Part shown: piece by piece, positions 54,199 through 64,000 of the stretch
Layout: each line of letters starts with the position of its first letter
Position numbering within the stretch: position 1 is the stretch's first letter
Program-made: the position numbers and the translations under genes
NCBI RefSeq assembly: GCF_900450765.1
Contig: NZ_UGGU01000003.1
Span: 1,116,001-1,180,000 of the forward strand
DNA: 64,000 bases
Origin: Fusobacterium necrogenes
GTDB taxonomy: Bacteria > Fusobacteriota > Fusobacteriia > Fusobacteriales > Fusobacteriaceae
Direction of reading: 5' to 3'
The notes under the pieces: model-generated
The model's database searches: none
What the model was told of the DNA's origin: nothing
The model's input: the letters and a program-made list of their open reading frames with translations, nothing else

Positions 54199-54666
54199 CT
54201 ATCTTCTTTTATTCCTCAATCTAAAATCCCTTGGATTTTCTGGATTTATATCTTTCCAAATTCCTTTTTTCTCTTTTCTAGCTTCCTCATAAGCTCTTCT
54301 ATACTCTTTTTCCTTTTTAGCATGATACTCATAAAACCATACATTTCCACTTCTTAGCATCTCTAAGTTTATCTCTTTATTCTTATAGTAAACCCTCGCT
54401 ATCTTTCTTTTATACTTATCTTCATATAATACTTTTAATTCTACTTTTTTCCCAAGAATCAGATTTTCAAGATACTCCTTCGACTCTTTACCATGCTTTT
54501 GCTTAAGTTCTGGAGCATCTACACCATACATTCTAACTCTTATTTTTTTTCCATTATATTTTGCTACAAAGCTATCTCCATCAGATACCTTTTCTACAAA
54601 GACATCTAAAGCATAGGAAAATATTGAAAGAATTAAGCTCAATATTATTGTAAAAATTTTCTTCAT
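54199..54666 (-). CDS. Secreted thermonuclease (SNase family)
   Basis: A 155-residue staphylococcal-nuclease-like protein with a signal peptide (about 1-19, SYA before LD). The catalytic residues are all in place: Asp31 in SDGDSF, Arg45, Asp50 and Glu53 in VRMYGVDAPE, and Arg87. It degrades DNA and RNA with Ca2+ outside the cytoplasm, so it may serve in nutrient scavenging or biofilm remodelling. A short basic C-terminal tail (RLRNKRR) follows the domain. AAGGAG-like AGGAGA precedes the ATG. Confidence 0.92.
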   Translation of the reverse strand: MKKIFTIILSLILSIFSYALDVFVEKVSDGDSFVAKYNGKKIRVRMYGVDAPELKQKHGKESKEYLENLILGKKVELKVLYEDKYKRKIARVYYKNKEINLEMLRSGNVWFYEYHAKKEKEYRRAYEEARKEKKGIWKDINPENPRDFRLRNKRR

Positions 54667-54675
54667 TTTTCTCTC

Positions 54676-55551
54676 CTAATCCTTATTCAAATTAATATCC
54701 ATCTTAGGATTTTTTATACTAATATCCATTTGTGGAAATGGAATCTCTACATTTACATTATCTAAAGCTTTCTTTATTCCATTCATTGTCTCTTTATATA
54801 CTGTCCAATAATTCTCATTTGATGTCCAACCTTTTAAAGCTATATTTATTGAACTATCTCCATATGAATCTACATGGGAATATACTGCTGGCTCCTTTAG
54901 TACCAAAGGATTTTCTCTCAATAAATCCTCTAATGCTTTTCTAGCTACATCTATATCAGCATCATAAGCTATACCTATTATAAATTTTAATCTTCTAATT
55001 GGTGTCTTAGTATAGTTTATTACTTTATTAGAGATTATCATTCCATTAGGTATCATTACCAAATCGTTGTTATGAGTCTTTATTGTTGTCGAAAATATAT
55101 CTATATCATCTATATATCCCATCTCATCACTTATATTTACCTCATCTCCTACTTTATAAGTTTTAAATAATAGAATGATTATCCCTCCTGCAAAGTTAGA
55201 AAGGTTATCCTTTAGTGCTAAACCTACACCTATTCCTAAAGTTCCAAAGAAAGCAAGTAAACTACTCTCCTTTACCCCCATTATAAGTAAACATATGGTT
55301 ATTAAAATAGCATGTATACCTACATTTAGTATTGATTTGATAAAACTCTTTAAAGATTTATCTACTACTAAATCCTCTTTCTTTTTTAGATTAAATAGTG
55401 GTGTCATTTTTTTTAATACCTTTATAGCTACATAATATATAAAGATACAAAATGCCAATTTTAAAATAAAAAATATTAATTCTACAGTAAAATTAACTAA
55501 GATTTTTTTATCTGCTAATTTTGAAAATACCTCATTTATAAATTTATTCAT
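54676..55551 (-). CDS. Small-conductance mechanosensitive channel (MscS family)
   Basis: A 291-residue MscS protein: three N-terminal helices (about 17-40, 70-90, 95-125). The pore helix and beta-domain segment includes LLAFFGTLGIGVGLALKDNLSNFAGGI near 98-124, and VGDEVNISDEMGYIDDIDIFSTTI follows near 138-161 with ndLVMIPNGMII. The C-terminal domain (about 180-291) is typical. It releases solutes under hypo-osmotic shock. It is the first gene of a run with the nuclease, peptidase, DUF2207 and lemA genes. Confidence 0.93.
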   Translation of the reverse strand: MNKFINEVFSKLADKKILVNFTVELIFFILKLAFCIFIYYVAIKVLKKMTPLFNLKKKEDLVVDKSLKSFIKSILNVGIHAILITICLLIMGVKESSLLAFFGTLGIGVGLALKDNLSNFAGGIIILLFKTYKVGDEVNISDEMGYIDDIDIFSTTIKTHNNDLVMIPNGMIISNKVINYTKTPIRRLKFIIGIAYDADIDVARKALEDLLRENPLVLKEPAVYSHVDSYGDSSINIALKGWTSNENYWTVYKETMNGIKKALDNVNVEIPFPQMDISIKNPKMDINLNKD

Positions 55552-55576
55552 AGCTCTCCTCTCGCTTTTTCTTTAT

Positions 55577-55585
55577 ATTATAGCA
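55577..55585 (-). promoter_or_regulatory. Extended -10 before the MscS gene
   Basis: Minus-strand TGCTATAAT (complement of 55577-55585), 26 bp ahead of the start codon. The -35 region overlaps the terminator of the glycogen operon. Confidence 0.5.
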
Positions 55586-55601
55586 CATTTAAAGAAAGAA
55601 A

Positions 55602-55642
55602 ATAAAAAATGCCGATAAAAGATTTTACTCTCTTACCAACAT
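55602..55642 (-). terminator. Terminator of the glycogen operon
   Basis: On the minus strand ATGTTGGTAAGAG (complement of 55630-55642) can form 13 pairs including G-U with CTTTTATCGGCAT (complement of 55609-55621), followed by TTTTTTATT. Confidence 0.7.
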
Positions 55643-55653
55643 TTTTTTTAATT

Positions 55654-57033
55654 TTATTTAGTAATCTTTTTATAAACCTCTATATACTTATCAGCTGAGA
55701 TATCCCAACTATTATCTCTAGCCTTAGCATGTTTTATAATATTATCCCATTGCTTTTTATCTTTATAGATAGATATAGCATAAGAAAGCATCTTTAATAA
55801 TACCTCTCCATTAGGCTCTTGAAAACCAAATCCATCTCCTTCACCAGTAACTTCATTGTATGGAGTAACAGTATCTTTTAATCCTCCTGTTTCTCTAACT
55901 AGAGGTATTGTCCCATATCTCATAGCTATCATTTGAGAAAGTCCACAAGGCTCAAATAGTGATGGCATTAGAAATATATCAGCACCTTCATATACATCTA
56001 TTGATAGTGATTGGTTAAATCCTATATAAGCACAAACTTTTTTAGAATATTGACTCTCTTTCCATCTAAAGAAGTTTTCATAATGAGCTTCTCCACTTCC
56101 AAGTAAAACAAATTGAATTCCTAAATTCATCATTCTATCAAAAGTTTGAGTTAACATATCAATACCTTTTTGTCTATCAAGTCTTGATACTATTGCTACT
56201 AATGGCACATCTGGGTCCACTTCTAATCCTAACTCTTTTTGTAGTTTAGCTTTCATCTCTTTTTTAGATTTGTTACTTAACTTAAATACATTTCCATCTA
56301 TTCCATTTACTATTCCAGCTAGTTTGTAATCAAATTTTCTAAATAGTCCATCTATTCCCTCTCCATACTCTGGAGTTTTTATCTCTTGAGCATAAGTTTC
56401 ACTAACTGTTGTTATATAGTCAGAGTAAACTACTCCACCTTTTAAGAAAGATATCATATCATAATATTTAAGTCCATCTTCTTGGTAATATTTATTTCTA
56501 TCTATCTCTAGTGTTTCCTCAATCTCTTGATTAGGGAAAAATCCTTGGAATCTTAAGTTATGGATAGTGAAGACTGTTTTTATATTAGTGAGTCCTCTTT
56601 CTAATAGATATATTGGAGTAAGAGCTGTATGCCAATCATTACAATGGATAATATCTGGAGTAAATCCTGTAATATCAAAAGTCTCTACTACTGCCTTAGC
56701 GAAAAAAGTAAATCTTTCACAATCATCTAGCTCTCCATATACTTTGGTTCTTGTAAAGTATTGCATATTATCTACAAAATAGTAAGTAATTCCTTCAAGT
56801 TCATAACTCTCTATTCCTACATAAGCATCATAGTGTGATGCCCAAATTTTTTTATGTCCTAAATGCTTCATATTATATCTATACTTTTCAGGAATTTGTC
56901 CATACTTTGGTAGTATAACTCTAGCATCTATCCCTTTTTCTTTTAGAGCCTTTGGTAGTGAGTATGCTACATCTCCTAGTCCACCTGTTTTTATAAATGG
57001 CCAAGCTTCTCCAGTAGCAAAAAGTACCTTCAT
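55654..57033 (-). CDS. glgA: Glycogen synthase
   Basis: A 459-residue GT5 glycosyltransferase with the ADP-glucose-binding KTGGLGDV at 15-22, HCNDWHTAL near 133-141, TIHNL near 159-163, and the C-terminal SLFEPCGLSQMIAMRYGT region with the catalytic glutamates near 373-390. It extends alpha-1,4-glucan chains from ADP-glucose. AAGGAGG precedes the ATG. It is the last gene of the operon and lies 14 nt after glgD. Confidence 0.96.
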   Translation of the reverse strand: MKVLFATGEAWPFIKTGGLGDVAYSLPKALKEKGIDARVILPKYGQIPEKYRYNMKHLGHKKIWASHYDAYVGIESYELEGITYYFVDNMQYFTRTKVYGELDDCERFTFFAKAVVETFDITGFTPDIIHCNDWHTALTPIYLLERGLTNIKTVFTIHNLRFQGFFPNQEIEETLEIDRNKYYQEDGLKYYDMISFLKGGVVYSDYITTVSETYAQEIKTPEYGEGIDGLFRKFDYKLAGIVNGIDGNVFKLSNKSKKEMKAKLQKELGLEVDPDVPLVAIVSRLDRQKGIDMLTQTFDRMMNLGIQFVLLGSGEAHYENFFRWKESQYSKKVCAYIGFNQSLSIDVYEGADIFLMPSLFEPCGLSQMIAMRYGTIPLVRETGGLKDTVTPYNEVTGEGDGFGFQEPNGEVLLKMLSYAISIYKDKKQWDNIIKHAKARDNSWDISADKYIEVYKKITK

Positions 57034-57047
57034 ATCTTTCCTCCTTA

Positions 57048-58211
57048 TTATTTATTAGCGCCCTCCAAGTAAGCTAGTAAATTCTTATAGTGCTTATCAT
57101 CCCATTTTATACTTTTTTCCAGTACTAATGGATAATTTCTCGAAGCACTTAATTTTTCATTTGATTTTATCACATTATTCTTATCTACAATTATATTTTT
57201 TAACACAGCTCCAGATTTTACAACAGAGTCTTGTAATAAAATACAATCCTCAACAACTGCTCCAACTTCTACTATCGCACCTCTCGCTAGTATGGAGTTT
57301 TTAACTATTCCGCCTAAGATACAACCATTTGCCACAAGACTATTATTAACTTCTGCACCCTCTTTAAATAATGATGGCGGTGTATCTTTAGTCTTTGTAT
57401 AAATACTTCTTTCAGGATTAAAAAGGTCTTCTCGAACCTCTTTTTTCAATAAATCCATATTAAAATCAAAATATTCTTTAGTAGAGTTTATACAAGCTAA
57501 ATATCCTTTAAACTCATATCCATTTATACTAACTCTTCCCATATTTCTAGTTACTAAGTCTCTAACTGTATAATAAACTCCCTCTTGGATTCCATCACAA
57601 ATCATTTTAATTAAAAGCTCTTTACTCATTACGAAAGCTTCTAATGAAATATTTTCATCTTTTTTAAAGAAAAGATTTTGTCCAATTCCTAAAATTTCCT
57701 TATTTTTTCCTACTCTTACACTATCACAATTATCAAATCTTTCATTTGCATTGTGAACATTTTTATATACTAGAGTTATATCTTTTCCACTAGCTTCATG
57801 CTGTCTTACTACATCTTTTACATCTAAATTACACACCATATGAGAGCTTAATACTACTACATTTTCTTGCTTACTACGGAAAAAATACTCCATATTTTTT
57901 TTAACTCTCTTTATTTTAGTACTATAGGCTGAATCTGCCATCTGCTTAAATATAAAAATTCCATCTTTTTTTCTAGCTAAGTCCCACTCTGCTCCCCTTC
58001 CTATGTGGTCAGTAAGTGAATTTAAATCTTCATTTCCAGCAAAAATTCCTACATTTCTTATCCCTGCATTTACTAAATTTGAAAGAGAAAAATCAATTAT
58101 TCTATAAGTTCCACCTACCGGTACCGAAGCAAGTGGTCTCATTTTAGTAAGTGCTCTTATATTATCTAATGTTTCATCTAAAAATATTATAGCCATATAA
58201 TTATTAAGCAT
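57048..58211 (-). CDS. glgD: ADP-glucose pyrophosphorylase-like subunit GlgD
   Basis: A 387-residue GlgC paralogue. The sugar-binding core (YRIIDFSLSNLVNAGIRNVGIF) and a C-terminal left-handed beta-helix of hexapeptide repeats are present. The glycine-rich nucleotide loop of GlgC is degraded here (FLDETLDNIRALTKMRP). This fits a regulatory or non-catalytic partner that forms a mixed tetramer with GlgC, as in Bacillus. It lies between glgC and glgA with short gaps. AGGAGG-like site before ATG. Confidence 0.94.
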   Translation of the reverse strand: MLNNYMAIIFLDETLDNIRALTKMRPLASVPVGGTYRIIDFSLSNLVNAGIRNVGIFAGNEDLNSLTDHIGRGAEWDLARKKDGIFIFKQMADSAYSTKIKRVKKNMEYFFRSKQENVVVLSSHMVCNLDVKDVVRQHEASGKDITLVYKNVHNANERFDNCDSVRVGKNKEILGIGQNLFFKKDENISLEAFVMSKELLIKMICDGIQEGVYYTVRDLVTRNMGRVSINGYEFKGYLACINSTKEYFDFNMDLLKKEVREDLFNPERSIYTKTKDTPPSLFKEGAEVNNSLVANGCILGGIVKNSILARGAIVEVGAVVEDCILLQDSVVKSGAVLKNIIVDKNNVIKSNEKLSASRNYPLVLEKSIKWDDKHYKNLLAYLEGANK

Positions 58212-58230
58212 ATTTCCTCCCCTTATGAGC

Positions 58231-59388
58231 TTATTTTTCAGTATTTTTTATAGCTGTACTCCTTACTATTTCACCTTTTCCTATTACTACAATTTCTTCA
58301 TTATCACCTATTACTGTATTTTTTTCTACTAATACATTTTCAGCTAAAATAGATTTATTAATTATCACATTCTCTTCTATTATTGCATCAGGCATTATTA
58401 CAGAATTAAAAATTTTACTATTTTTTCCTATTTTTACACCTGGAAAAATAACTGAATTTTTAACTTCTCCCTCTATTTCACATCCTTTTTCAATTAAAGA
58501 ATTAATAACCTTTCCATCATCACTTATATAAAGAGGAGGATATACTCCTTGACGTGTATTTATTTTCCAATTTTTATCAAATAAATTTAACTCATTATCT
58601 ACCTTTAACAAATCCATATGAGCTTCCCAGAAACTTTCAATTGTTCCAACATCTTTCCAATATCCTTCAAATGGATAAGCAAATAACTTCATATTATCTT
58701 TTAATAGATTTGGAATAATATTTTTACCAAAGTCATTACTTGAATTAGGGTCTTTTTCATCTTCTATTAGATATTTTTTTAACACACTCCATTTAAAGAT
58801 ATATATCCCCATAGAAGCTAAAGTACTTTTTGGTTCTTTTGGTTTTTCTTCAAATTCATAGATTGAAAAATCCTCGTTAGTATTCATTATCCCAAAACTT
58901 GGTGCATCTTTTAAAGGAACGTTAAACACTCCTATAGTAGCATCTGCATTTTTTTCTACATGGAATTTTAACATCTTGTCATAGTCCATTTTATAGATAT
59001 GGTCTCCAGATAGTATTAACACATGCTCAGGATTATATTTATCGACAAATGATATATTTTGATAGATAGCATTTGCAGTCCCTTTGTACCATCCACCTTC
59101 ATCATTTTTTTTAGTATGAGGTTGCAATACTGTAACCCCACCATTCATTCTATCCAAATCCCAAGGTGAACCATTTCCAATATGTTCATTTAATACATGT
59201 GGTTCATATTGAGTAAGTACTCCTACTGTATCTATTCCAGAATTTAAACAATTGCTCAATGTAAAATCAATTATTCTATATTTTCCTCCAAAAGATACAG
59301 CTGGTTTCGCTATTTTTTCTGTAAGTTTTTTTAGACGACTCCCTTGCCCTCCAGCTAGTAACATAGCTATTATATATTTTTTCTTCAT
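58231..59388 (-). CDS. glgC: Glucose-1-phosphate adenylyltransferase
   Basis: A 385-residue ADP-glucose pyrophosphorylase with the intact ATP loop [19 protein letters not shown] near 13-31, [17 protein letters not shown] near 35-51, [13 protein letters not shown] near 127-139, and [19 protein letters not shown] near 183-201. A C-terminal hexapeptide beta-helix follows. It makes ADP-glucose, the committed step of glycogen synthesis. GGGAGG precedes the ATG. It probably forms a complex with GlgD. Confidence 0.96.
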   Translation of the reverse strand: MKKKYIIAMLLAGGQGSRLKKLTEKIAKPAVSFGGKYRIIDFTLSNCLNSGIDTVGVLTQYEPHVLNEHIGNGSPWDLDRMNGGVTVLQPHTKKNDEGGWYKGTANAIYQNISFVDKYNPEHVLILSGDHIYKMDYDKMLKFHVEKNADATIGVFNVPLKDAPSFGIMNTNEDFSIYEFEEKPKEPKSTLASMGIYIFKWSVLKKYLIEDEKDPNSSNDFGKNIIPNLLKDNMKLFAYPFEGYWKDVGTIESFWEAHMDLLKVDNELNLFDKNWKINTRQGVYPPLYISDDGKVINSLIEKGCEIEGEVKNSVIFPGVKIGKNSKIFNSVIMPDAIIEENVIINKSILAENVLVEKNTVIGDNEEIVVIGKGEIVRSTAIKNTEK

Positions 59389-59435
59389 ACTATCCTCCCA
59401 ATATTTTTCCTTATACCTTTTCTTTTTGTTATCAA

Positions 59436-61328
59436 CTATTCTTTTTTACTCTTCTTTTCTTCTTTATTCCCCTCCTTCACTTTTCTCTCCTCAGCTTTCA
59501 AAAAAATAACAGAATTACTAGCTATATCAAGCTCAAGGTGCTGTGGTCTTCCATTCCAATTCTCAGCCATCGTTTTATACCTCTTTCTTTTACTAAAACT
59601 ACTTCCTCCATATTTCTCATCATCACTGTTGAGTATAACTCTATATGTTTTACTTTCTGGAACTCCTACTTTATACGCTACTTTATTTTCACCAGAAAAA
59701 TTGAATACACCAATTATCTTCTCTTTTCCATCTCTAGTTTTTCGTAAAAATGATATCATATTTCCATTATGGTTTTCATGTTCTATCCATTCAAATGTAT
59801 CCCAACTATCTTCCCAAAGAGCTTCCTCTTTTAGATATAATTTATTTAATATCCTACAATAATTTTGTAGTTTTTTATTTTCTTCTCTTTCTAAAAGTTG
59901 CCATTCCAACTGTTCATAAAATCTCCATTCAAGTCCATGTGCAAAGTCATTCCCCATAAAATTAAGTTTTTTCCCTGGGTGTAGCATTTGATAAGAATAT
60001 AGAACTCTTACATTAGCTAACTGTGCTCCAAAAAAACCTGGCATCTTATTTACAATAGATTTTTTTCCATGTACTACTTCATCATGTGATAATGGTAAAA
60101 CATAGTTTTCTGAAAAAGCATACATAAATGAAAATGTAAGTTTTCCATGATGATCTTTCCTATATAACGGGTCCTCTTCAAAATATTTTAAAGTATCATT
60201 CATCCAACCCATATTCCATTTATTATCAAATCCAAGTCCTCCATCAACTGCATGTTTTGTTACATTTGGCCAAGCTGTTGAATCTTCAGCCATAACTATA
60301 CAATTAGGAAAATCATCATGTATAGCACTGTTAAATTTTTTGAAAAAATCTACAGCTCCTAAATTTTCTTTTCCACCATAACGATTTGTAAGTCCATCTA
60401 CATTAGGAAGATATAACATATTTGCTACAGCATCTATTCTTACGCCATCTATATGAAACTCTTTAAACCAAAAATTTACGTTAGATATTAAAAAGCTTTG
60501 AACTTCATATCTAGTTAAATCAAAATTACAAGTTCCCCATTCTCTATTTTCACCAATTCTCTCATCGGCATACTCATAAGTAGCTGTTCCATCAAATCTA
60601 TACAATCCATGAGCATCTTTACAAAAATGTCCTGGCACCCAATCTAAGATTACCCCTATATTATGTCTATGCATATAGTTAACAAAGTACATAAAATCTT
60701 CTGGTAAACCATATCTACTAGTTACAGAATAATATCCTGTACCTTGATACCCCCAAGAAGCATCTAATGGGTACTCATTTATTGGCATTACTTCTATATG
60801 AGTATAGTTCATATCCTTTACATATTCACATAACTCTTCTGCTATCTCTCTATAATTTAAAAAAGCTCCGTTTTCTTTCTTCTTCCATGAACCTAAATGC
60901 ACTTCATAGATATTCATAGGCTTATTAAGCCCTGTTATTCTTTTATTCATCCATTTAGTATCAGTCCATTTAAACTTTGGTATATCGTAAAGTACTGATG
61001 CTGTATTTGGTCTTAATTCAGAATAAAAAGCATAAGGATCAGCTTTAAAAACTACATTGCCATCTGCTTGTTCCACTCTAAATTTATATAAATCCATCTT
61101 TTTTAATCCAGGTATTTTTAATTCCCAAATTCCCTCTGGGTTTATCTTATTCATAAAATGATTATCTCCATTCCAGCCATTAAAATCTCCAACTACTGAA
61201 ATGGCTCTAGCATTAGGAGCCCATACTCTGAAGATGACACCGTCATCTTCAAAATGTGCTCCCATATATCTATATGCTTCTCTATGTTCTCCTTTATGAA
61301 AAAGGTATCTGTCTAATTCTTTTTCCAA
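59436..61328 (-). CDS. glgB: 1,4-alpha-glucan branching enzyme
   Basis: A 630-residue GH13 enzyme: an N-terminal CBM48 ([22 protein letters not shown] near 31-52), the catalytic barrel with nucleophile Asp in [10 protein letters not shown], acid Glu in MAEDSTAWP and the [10 protein letters not shown] motif, and a C-terminal beta domain. A Lys/Glu-rich tail of about 18 residues ends the protein. It starts with TTG at 61328, supported by GGAGGGGG 5 nt upstream. It introduces alpha-1,6 branches into glycogen. It lies between glgP and glgC. Confidence 0.95.
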   Translation of the reverse strand: MEKELDRYLFHKGEHREAYRYMGAHFEDDGVIFRVWAPNARAISVVGDFNGWNGDNHFMNKINPEGIWELKIPGLKKMDLYKFRVEQADGNVVFKADPYAFYSELRPNTASVLYDIPKFKWTDTKWMNKRITGLNKPMNIYEVHLGSWKKKENGAFLNYREIAEELCEYVKDMNYTHIEVMPINEYPLDASWGYQGTGYYSVTSRYGLPEDFMYFVNYMHRHNIGVILDWVPGHFCKDAHGLYRFDGTATYEYADERIGENREWGTCNFDLTRYEVQSFLISNVNFWFKEFHIDGVRIDAVANMLYLPNVDGLTNRYGGKENLGAVDFFKKFNSAIHDDFPNCIVMAEDSTAWPNVTKHAVDGGLGFDNKWNMGWMNDTLKYFEEDPLYRKDHHGKLTFSFMYAFSENYVLPLSHDEVVHGKKSIVNKMPGFFGAQLANVRVLYSYQMLHPGKKLNFMGNDFAHGLEWRFYEQLEWQLLEREENKKLQNYCRILNKLYLKEEALWEDSWDTFEWIEHENHNGNMISFLRKTRDGKEKIIGVFNFSGENKVAYKVGVPESKTYRVILNSDDEKYGGSSFSKRKRYKTMAENWNGRPQHLELDIASNSVIFLKAEERKVKEGNKEEKKSKKE

Positions 61329-61350
61329 TCTTACCCCCTCCTATGTTTTA

Positions 61351-63732
61351 TTATAATTTTATTGGAGTAATATTCCAAATCTCCTCAGCATACTCTTTTA
61401 TAGTTCTATCAGATGAAAATTTTCCTGCATTAGCTATATTTTTTAATTGCTTTCTAGCCCAATCTATTCTAAAAGTATACTCTTTATTTATCTTTTGCTG
61501 AGTTTTTTTATAATCATTATAATCTTCTAACACAAAATATTGATCCGCTTGTTGCCAAGGAGCATTTTCCATTAGCAATCTATGAATAGTTCCATAAACT
61601 CCATTCCCTAGATCACTAAAAGTTCCATCTACTAAAGAATCTACAACTTTCTTAAGACCTTCTACTGTATTATATGGTACATGTGGATCATATCCACTTA
61701 TTCTCATCTCCTCTACCTCTTTTACTGTTAATCCAAAAATATAATTATTTTCTTTTCCAGCTTCCTCTACAATTTCAACATTTGCTCCATCCATAGTCCC
61801 TATAGTTAATGCCCCATTTAGCATAAACTTCATATTTCCTGTTCCCGAAGCCTCTTTTCCAGCAGTTGAAATTTGTTCAGAAATATCTGCTGCCGGAAAT
61901 AATTTTTCTGCTACAGAAACTCTATAATTCTCTACAAATACTACCTTTAATTTTGAATTTATATCTGAATCTTTATTTATCATCTGAGCTACTTCATTTA
62001 TAAGTCTGATTATCCCCTTAGCTACAAAATATCCTGGGGCAGCCTTAGCTCCAAATATATAAGTAACTGGTGTAAAATTCATATTAGGGTTCATTTTTAA
62101 TTTATGATATAATCCTATTATCTGGAAAATATTTAATAATTGTCTTTTATATTCATGTAATCTTTTTATTTGTATATCAAATATAGAATCTGGATTTATC
62201 TCTACTCCTTGTGTTCTCTTTAAAAATTCTGCAAGTTCTACTTTCTTTTCATGTTTTACATCTAAAATTTTTTTTAAAACCTTTTCATCGTCTAAATAAG
62301 CCTCTAATTTCTTCAATTCACTTAAATCAGTTATCCAAGTATCTCCAATTAATTCAGTAATCAAATTAGCTAATTGTGGATTTGATTGTAGTAACCACCT
62401 TCTTTGAGTTATTCCATTTGTTTTATTTAAAAATCTTTCTGGATATAGTTCATACCAATCTTTTAATTCTTTATTTTTTAGTATCTCTGTATGTAAAGCT
62501 GCAACTCCATTCACTTTATGACTTCCATAGATAGCAAGCCAAGCCATATGAATCATATTCCCATTTATTATTCTCATCCTATCTTGTCTAACTTTATCTC
62601 CAGGGAATTTTTGCTCTAATAACTCTCTTAATTGGTTATCTATTCCTTGAGTTATTTGATAAACTCTAGGTACAACTTGCTCATATAGTCCTACCCACCA
62701 TTTTTCAAGAGCTTCTGCTAATATTGTATGGTTAGTATAAGCAAAAGTTTTTTCTACTATACTCCAAGCTTTTTCCCAAGATATTCCTTCAATATCTATA
62801 AATATTCTCATCAATTCTGGAATAGCTATAACTGGGTGTGTATCATTTAATTGAATAGCTGTAAACTCTGCAAATTTATCAAAATCATTTCCATGAACTT
62901 TTTTATATCTTTTCACTATATCTTGTAATGATGCTGATACGAAGAAATATTGTTGTTTTAATCTCAGTTTTTTACCTTCATCAGTTGAATCATTTGGATA
63001 TAGCACTCTTGAGATATCCTCAGATAAAGTTTTTTGCTGTGTAGCATGCAAATAATCTTGTTGATTAAATTTTTCTAAATCTAAATCCAGTATAGAATGT
63101 GCTTCCCATAATCTTAAAGTATTTATATTATTAGTTCCATAACCTATAATGGGCATATCATAAGGAACAGCTCTTACATTTCCATCTCCAAATGTAACTA
63201 TTACTTCATCATCAGGTCTCATTACAGACCACACATCTCCATATTTCAACCAAGTTTCTGGCTTTTCTATTTGATATCCATCTCTAAACTCCTGATTAAA
63301 TATTCCATTTCTATACCTTATACCATATCCTTTTCCTGGTAGATTAAGTGTTGCTAACGAATCTAGAAAACATGCTGCAAGTCTTCCTAAACCACCATTT
63401 CCTAATGCTGAATCTTCTTCTGCATCCTCTACCTTATTATAATCTATTCCTAATTCATCAAACAATTCTTTTACTTCACTTAACATTCCTAAATTGATTA
63501 AATTGTTTCCTAATGCTCTTCCCATTAAAAACTCTGCAGATAGATAAAAAGCTTGCTTTTGCTTTTCATAAAGCTTTCCCGTATTATACCAGTTATCTGC
63601 AATATTTTCCATTACAGCTTGTCCTAAAGCTCTATATATTTCAAACTCTTTAGCCTCTTTAAGTTCTTTCCCAAAACTTACTTTTAAATTTTTTTCAATC
63701 TGTTTTCTTAATACCTCTTTTTCTACTTTCAT
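61351..63732 (-). CDS. glgP: Glycogen / alpha-glucan phosphorylase
   Basis: A 793-residue GT35 phosphorylase. It has the N-terminal LSAEFLMGRALGNNLINLG stretch near 44-62, GNGGLGRLAACFLDSLATL near 87-105, the C-terminal PLP-lysine loop EASGTGNMKFMLNGALTIGT near 645-664, and the following DGANVEI. It degrades glycogen to glucose-1-phosphate, which the phosphoglucomutase in this window would use. The ATG at 63732 has GAGG about 8 nt upstream and comes 22 nt after malQ. Confidence 0.96.
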   Translation of the reverse strand: MKVEKEVLRKQIEKNLKVSFGKELKEAKEFEIYRALGQAVMENIADNWYNTGKLYEKQKQAFYLSAEFLMGRALGNNLINLGMLSEVKELFDELGIDYNKVEDAEEDSALGNGGLGRLAACFLDSLATLNLPGKGYGIRYRNGIFNQEFRDGYQIEKPETWLKYGDVWSVMRPDDEVIVTFGDGNVRAVPYDMPIIGYGTNNINTLRLWEAHSILDLDLEKFNQQDYLHATQQKTLSEDISRVLYPNDSTDEGKKLRLKQQYFFVSASLQDIVKRYKKVHGNDFDKFAEFTAIQLNDTHPVIAIPELMRIFIDIEGISWEKAWSIVEKTFAYTNHTILAEALEKWWVGLYEQVVPRVYQITQGIDNQLRELLEQKFPGDKVRQDRMRIINGNMIHMAWLAIYGSHKVNGVAALHTEILKNKELKDWYELYPERFLNKTNGITQRRWLLQSNPQLANLITELIGDTWITDLSELKKLEAYLDDEKVLKKILDVKHEKKVELAEFLKRTQGVEINPDSIFDIQIKRLHEYKRQLLNIFQIIGLYHKLKMNPNMNFTPVTYIFGAKAAPGYFVAKGIIRLINEVAQMINKDSDINSKLKVVFVENYRVSVAEKLFPAADISEQISTAGKEASGTGNMKFMLNGALTIGTMDGANVEIVEEAGKENNYIFGLTVKEVEEMRISGYDPHVPYNTVEGLKKVVDSLVDGTFSDLGNGVYGTIHRLLMENAPWQQADQYFVLEDYNDYKKTQQKINKEYTFRIDWARKQLKNIANAGKFSSDRTIKEYAEEIWNITPIKL

Positions 63733-63754
63733 TTTTCTTACCTCATTATATTTT

Positions 63755-64000
63755 TTATCTATTGAATATTATAGTTACTTCCTTTAATTTCTTTTTGACT
63801 TCAAATGTTAAATCTTTTTCTTTCATTCTCCACTTCCAGTTAACACCTACTGTAGATGGGATGTTCATTCTTGCAAAACTTCCAAGCCCCAATAAGTCTT
63901 GCATCTGTATTATTACTATTTGAGATGCTGAACTCCAAAGAGTCTCTATACATCTCCATTCTATCGGACTCCAATAATTTCTTTCTAATTTTAGTAACCA
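63755..64000 (-). CDS. malQ: 4-alpha-glucanotransferase, C-terminal fragment
   Basis: Only the last 81 codons are in the window; the gene continues beyond the right edge. The sequence has the MalQ ending QMQDLLGLGSFARMNIPSTV followed by GVNWKWRM, and then the terminal KKLKEVTIIFNR. MalQ (GH77) disproportionates maltodextrins. It would be upstream of glgP in the same operon, so the operon covers both synthesis and breakdown of glycogen. The operon promoter is outside the window. Confidence 0.9.
   Translation of the reverse strand, partial: WLLKLERNYWSPIEWRCIETLWSSASQIVIIQMQDLLGLGSFARMNIPSTVGVNWKWRMKEKDLTFEVKKKLKEVTIIFNR

Overview
The window is low-GC DNA with housekeeping genes packed on both strands. 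The organism is almost certainly a Fusobacterium or close relative. It has outer-membrane genes (TonB-dependent receptor, small beta-barrel protein, KdsC of the LPS/KDO pathway) alongside Firmicutes-like gene neighbours (polA-whiA-ribF-scpA, yggS-sepF, pgpH-ybeY-dgkA, rpsO, LemA/DUF2207). Shine-Dalgarno sites are strong, TTG and GTG starts are frequent, and there is an anaerobe's [FeFe] hydrogenase/rubrerythrin gene plus a full glycogen operon. The species cannot be fixed from sequence alone. No rRNA, CRISPR array, prophage or intact insertion sequence was found.

Layout. 1-80: the start of a secreted protein on the minus strand. 280-5926: a siderophore-type iron uptake operon (TonB-dependent receptor, two FecCD permeases, ATPase, binding protein) behind a consensus promoter. 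6059-7308: a half-size EamA transporter and fabG. 7413-8718: an accessory pocket with a small outer-membrane protein flanked by a 15-bp inverted repeat, then a decayed gene. 8738-18048 (minus): polA-whiA-ribF-scpA-murJ-orphan DNA methyltransferase-corA, one compact operon read away from ssb. 18206-20264: ssb and a PRD-type regulator. 20310-26882 (minus): mltG-radical SAM protein, tilS-ftsH, rpsO. 27045-27282: tRNA-Gly, -Ala and -Met. 27460-33991 (plus): phosphoglucomutase, hemW, yggS, sepF, a PP-loop tRNA-thiolation-like gene and an AGCS amino acid symporter. 34108-41399 (minus): JAB-DinG helicase fusion, pgpH, ybeY, DagK-PAP2 fusion and a lipase-like gene. 41692-47022 (plus): rpsT, kdsC, the class I ribonucleotide reductase operon with putative tandem NrdR boxes, a candidate small RNA or attenuator, and a DUF218 gene. 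47044-55551 (minus): a PD-(D/E)XK nuclease beside an unusual hairpin, a four-part hydrogenase-rubredoxin-rubrerythrin-rubredoxin fusion, LemA, DUF2207, peptidase M32, a secreted nuclease and MscS. 55654-64000 (minus): malQ-glgP-glgB-glgC-glgD-glgA, a complete glycogen synthesis and breakdown operon ending in a terminator.

The items most worth a second look are the hydrogenase/rubrerythrin fusion, which keeps a perfect internal ribosome-binding site and ATG exactly at the domain junction; the JAMM-protease/DinG-helicase fusion; the roughly 66-nt promoter-to-terminator transcript before the DUF218 gene; the lone nuclease and its adjoining 17-bp hairpin; and the orphan methyltransferase inside a core operon. 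Most other genes are ordinary core genes with intact motifs.
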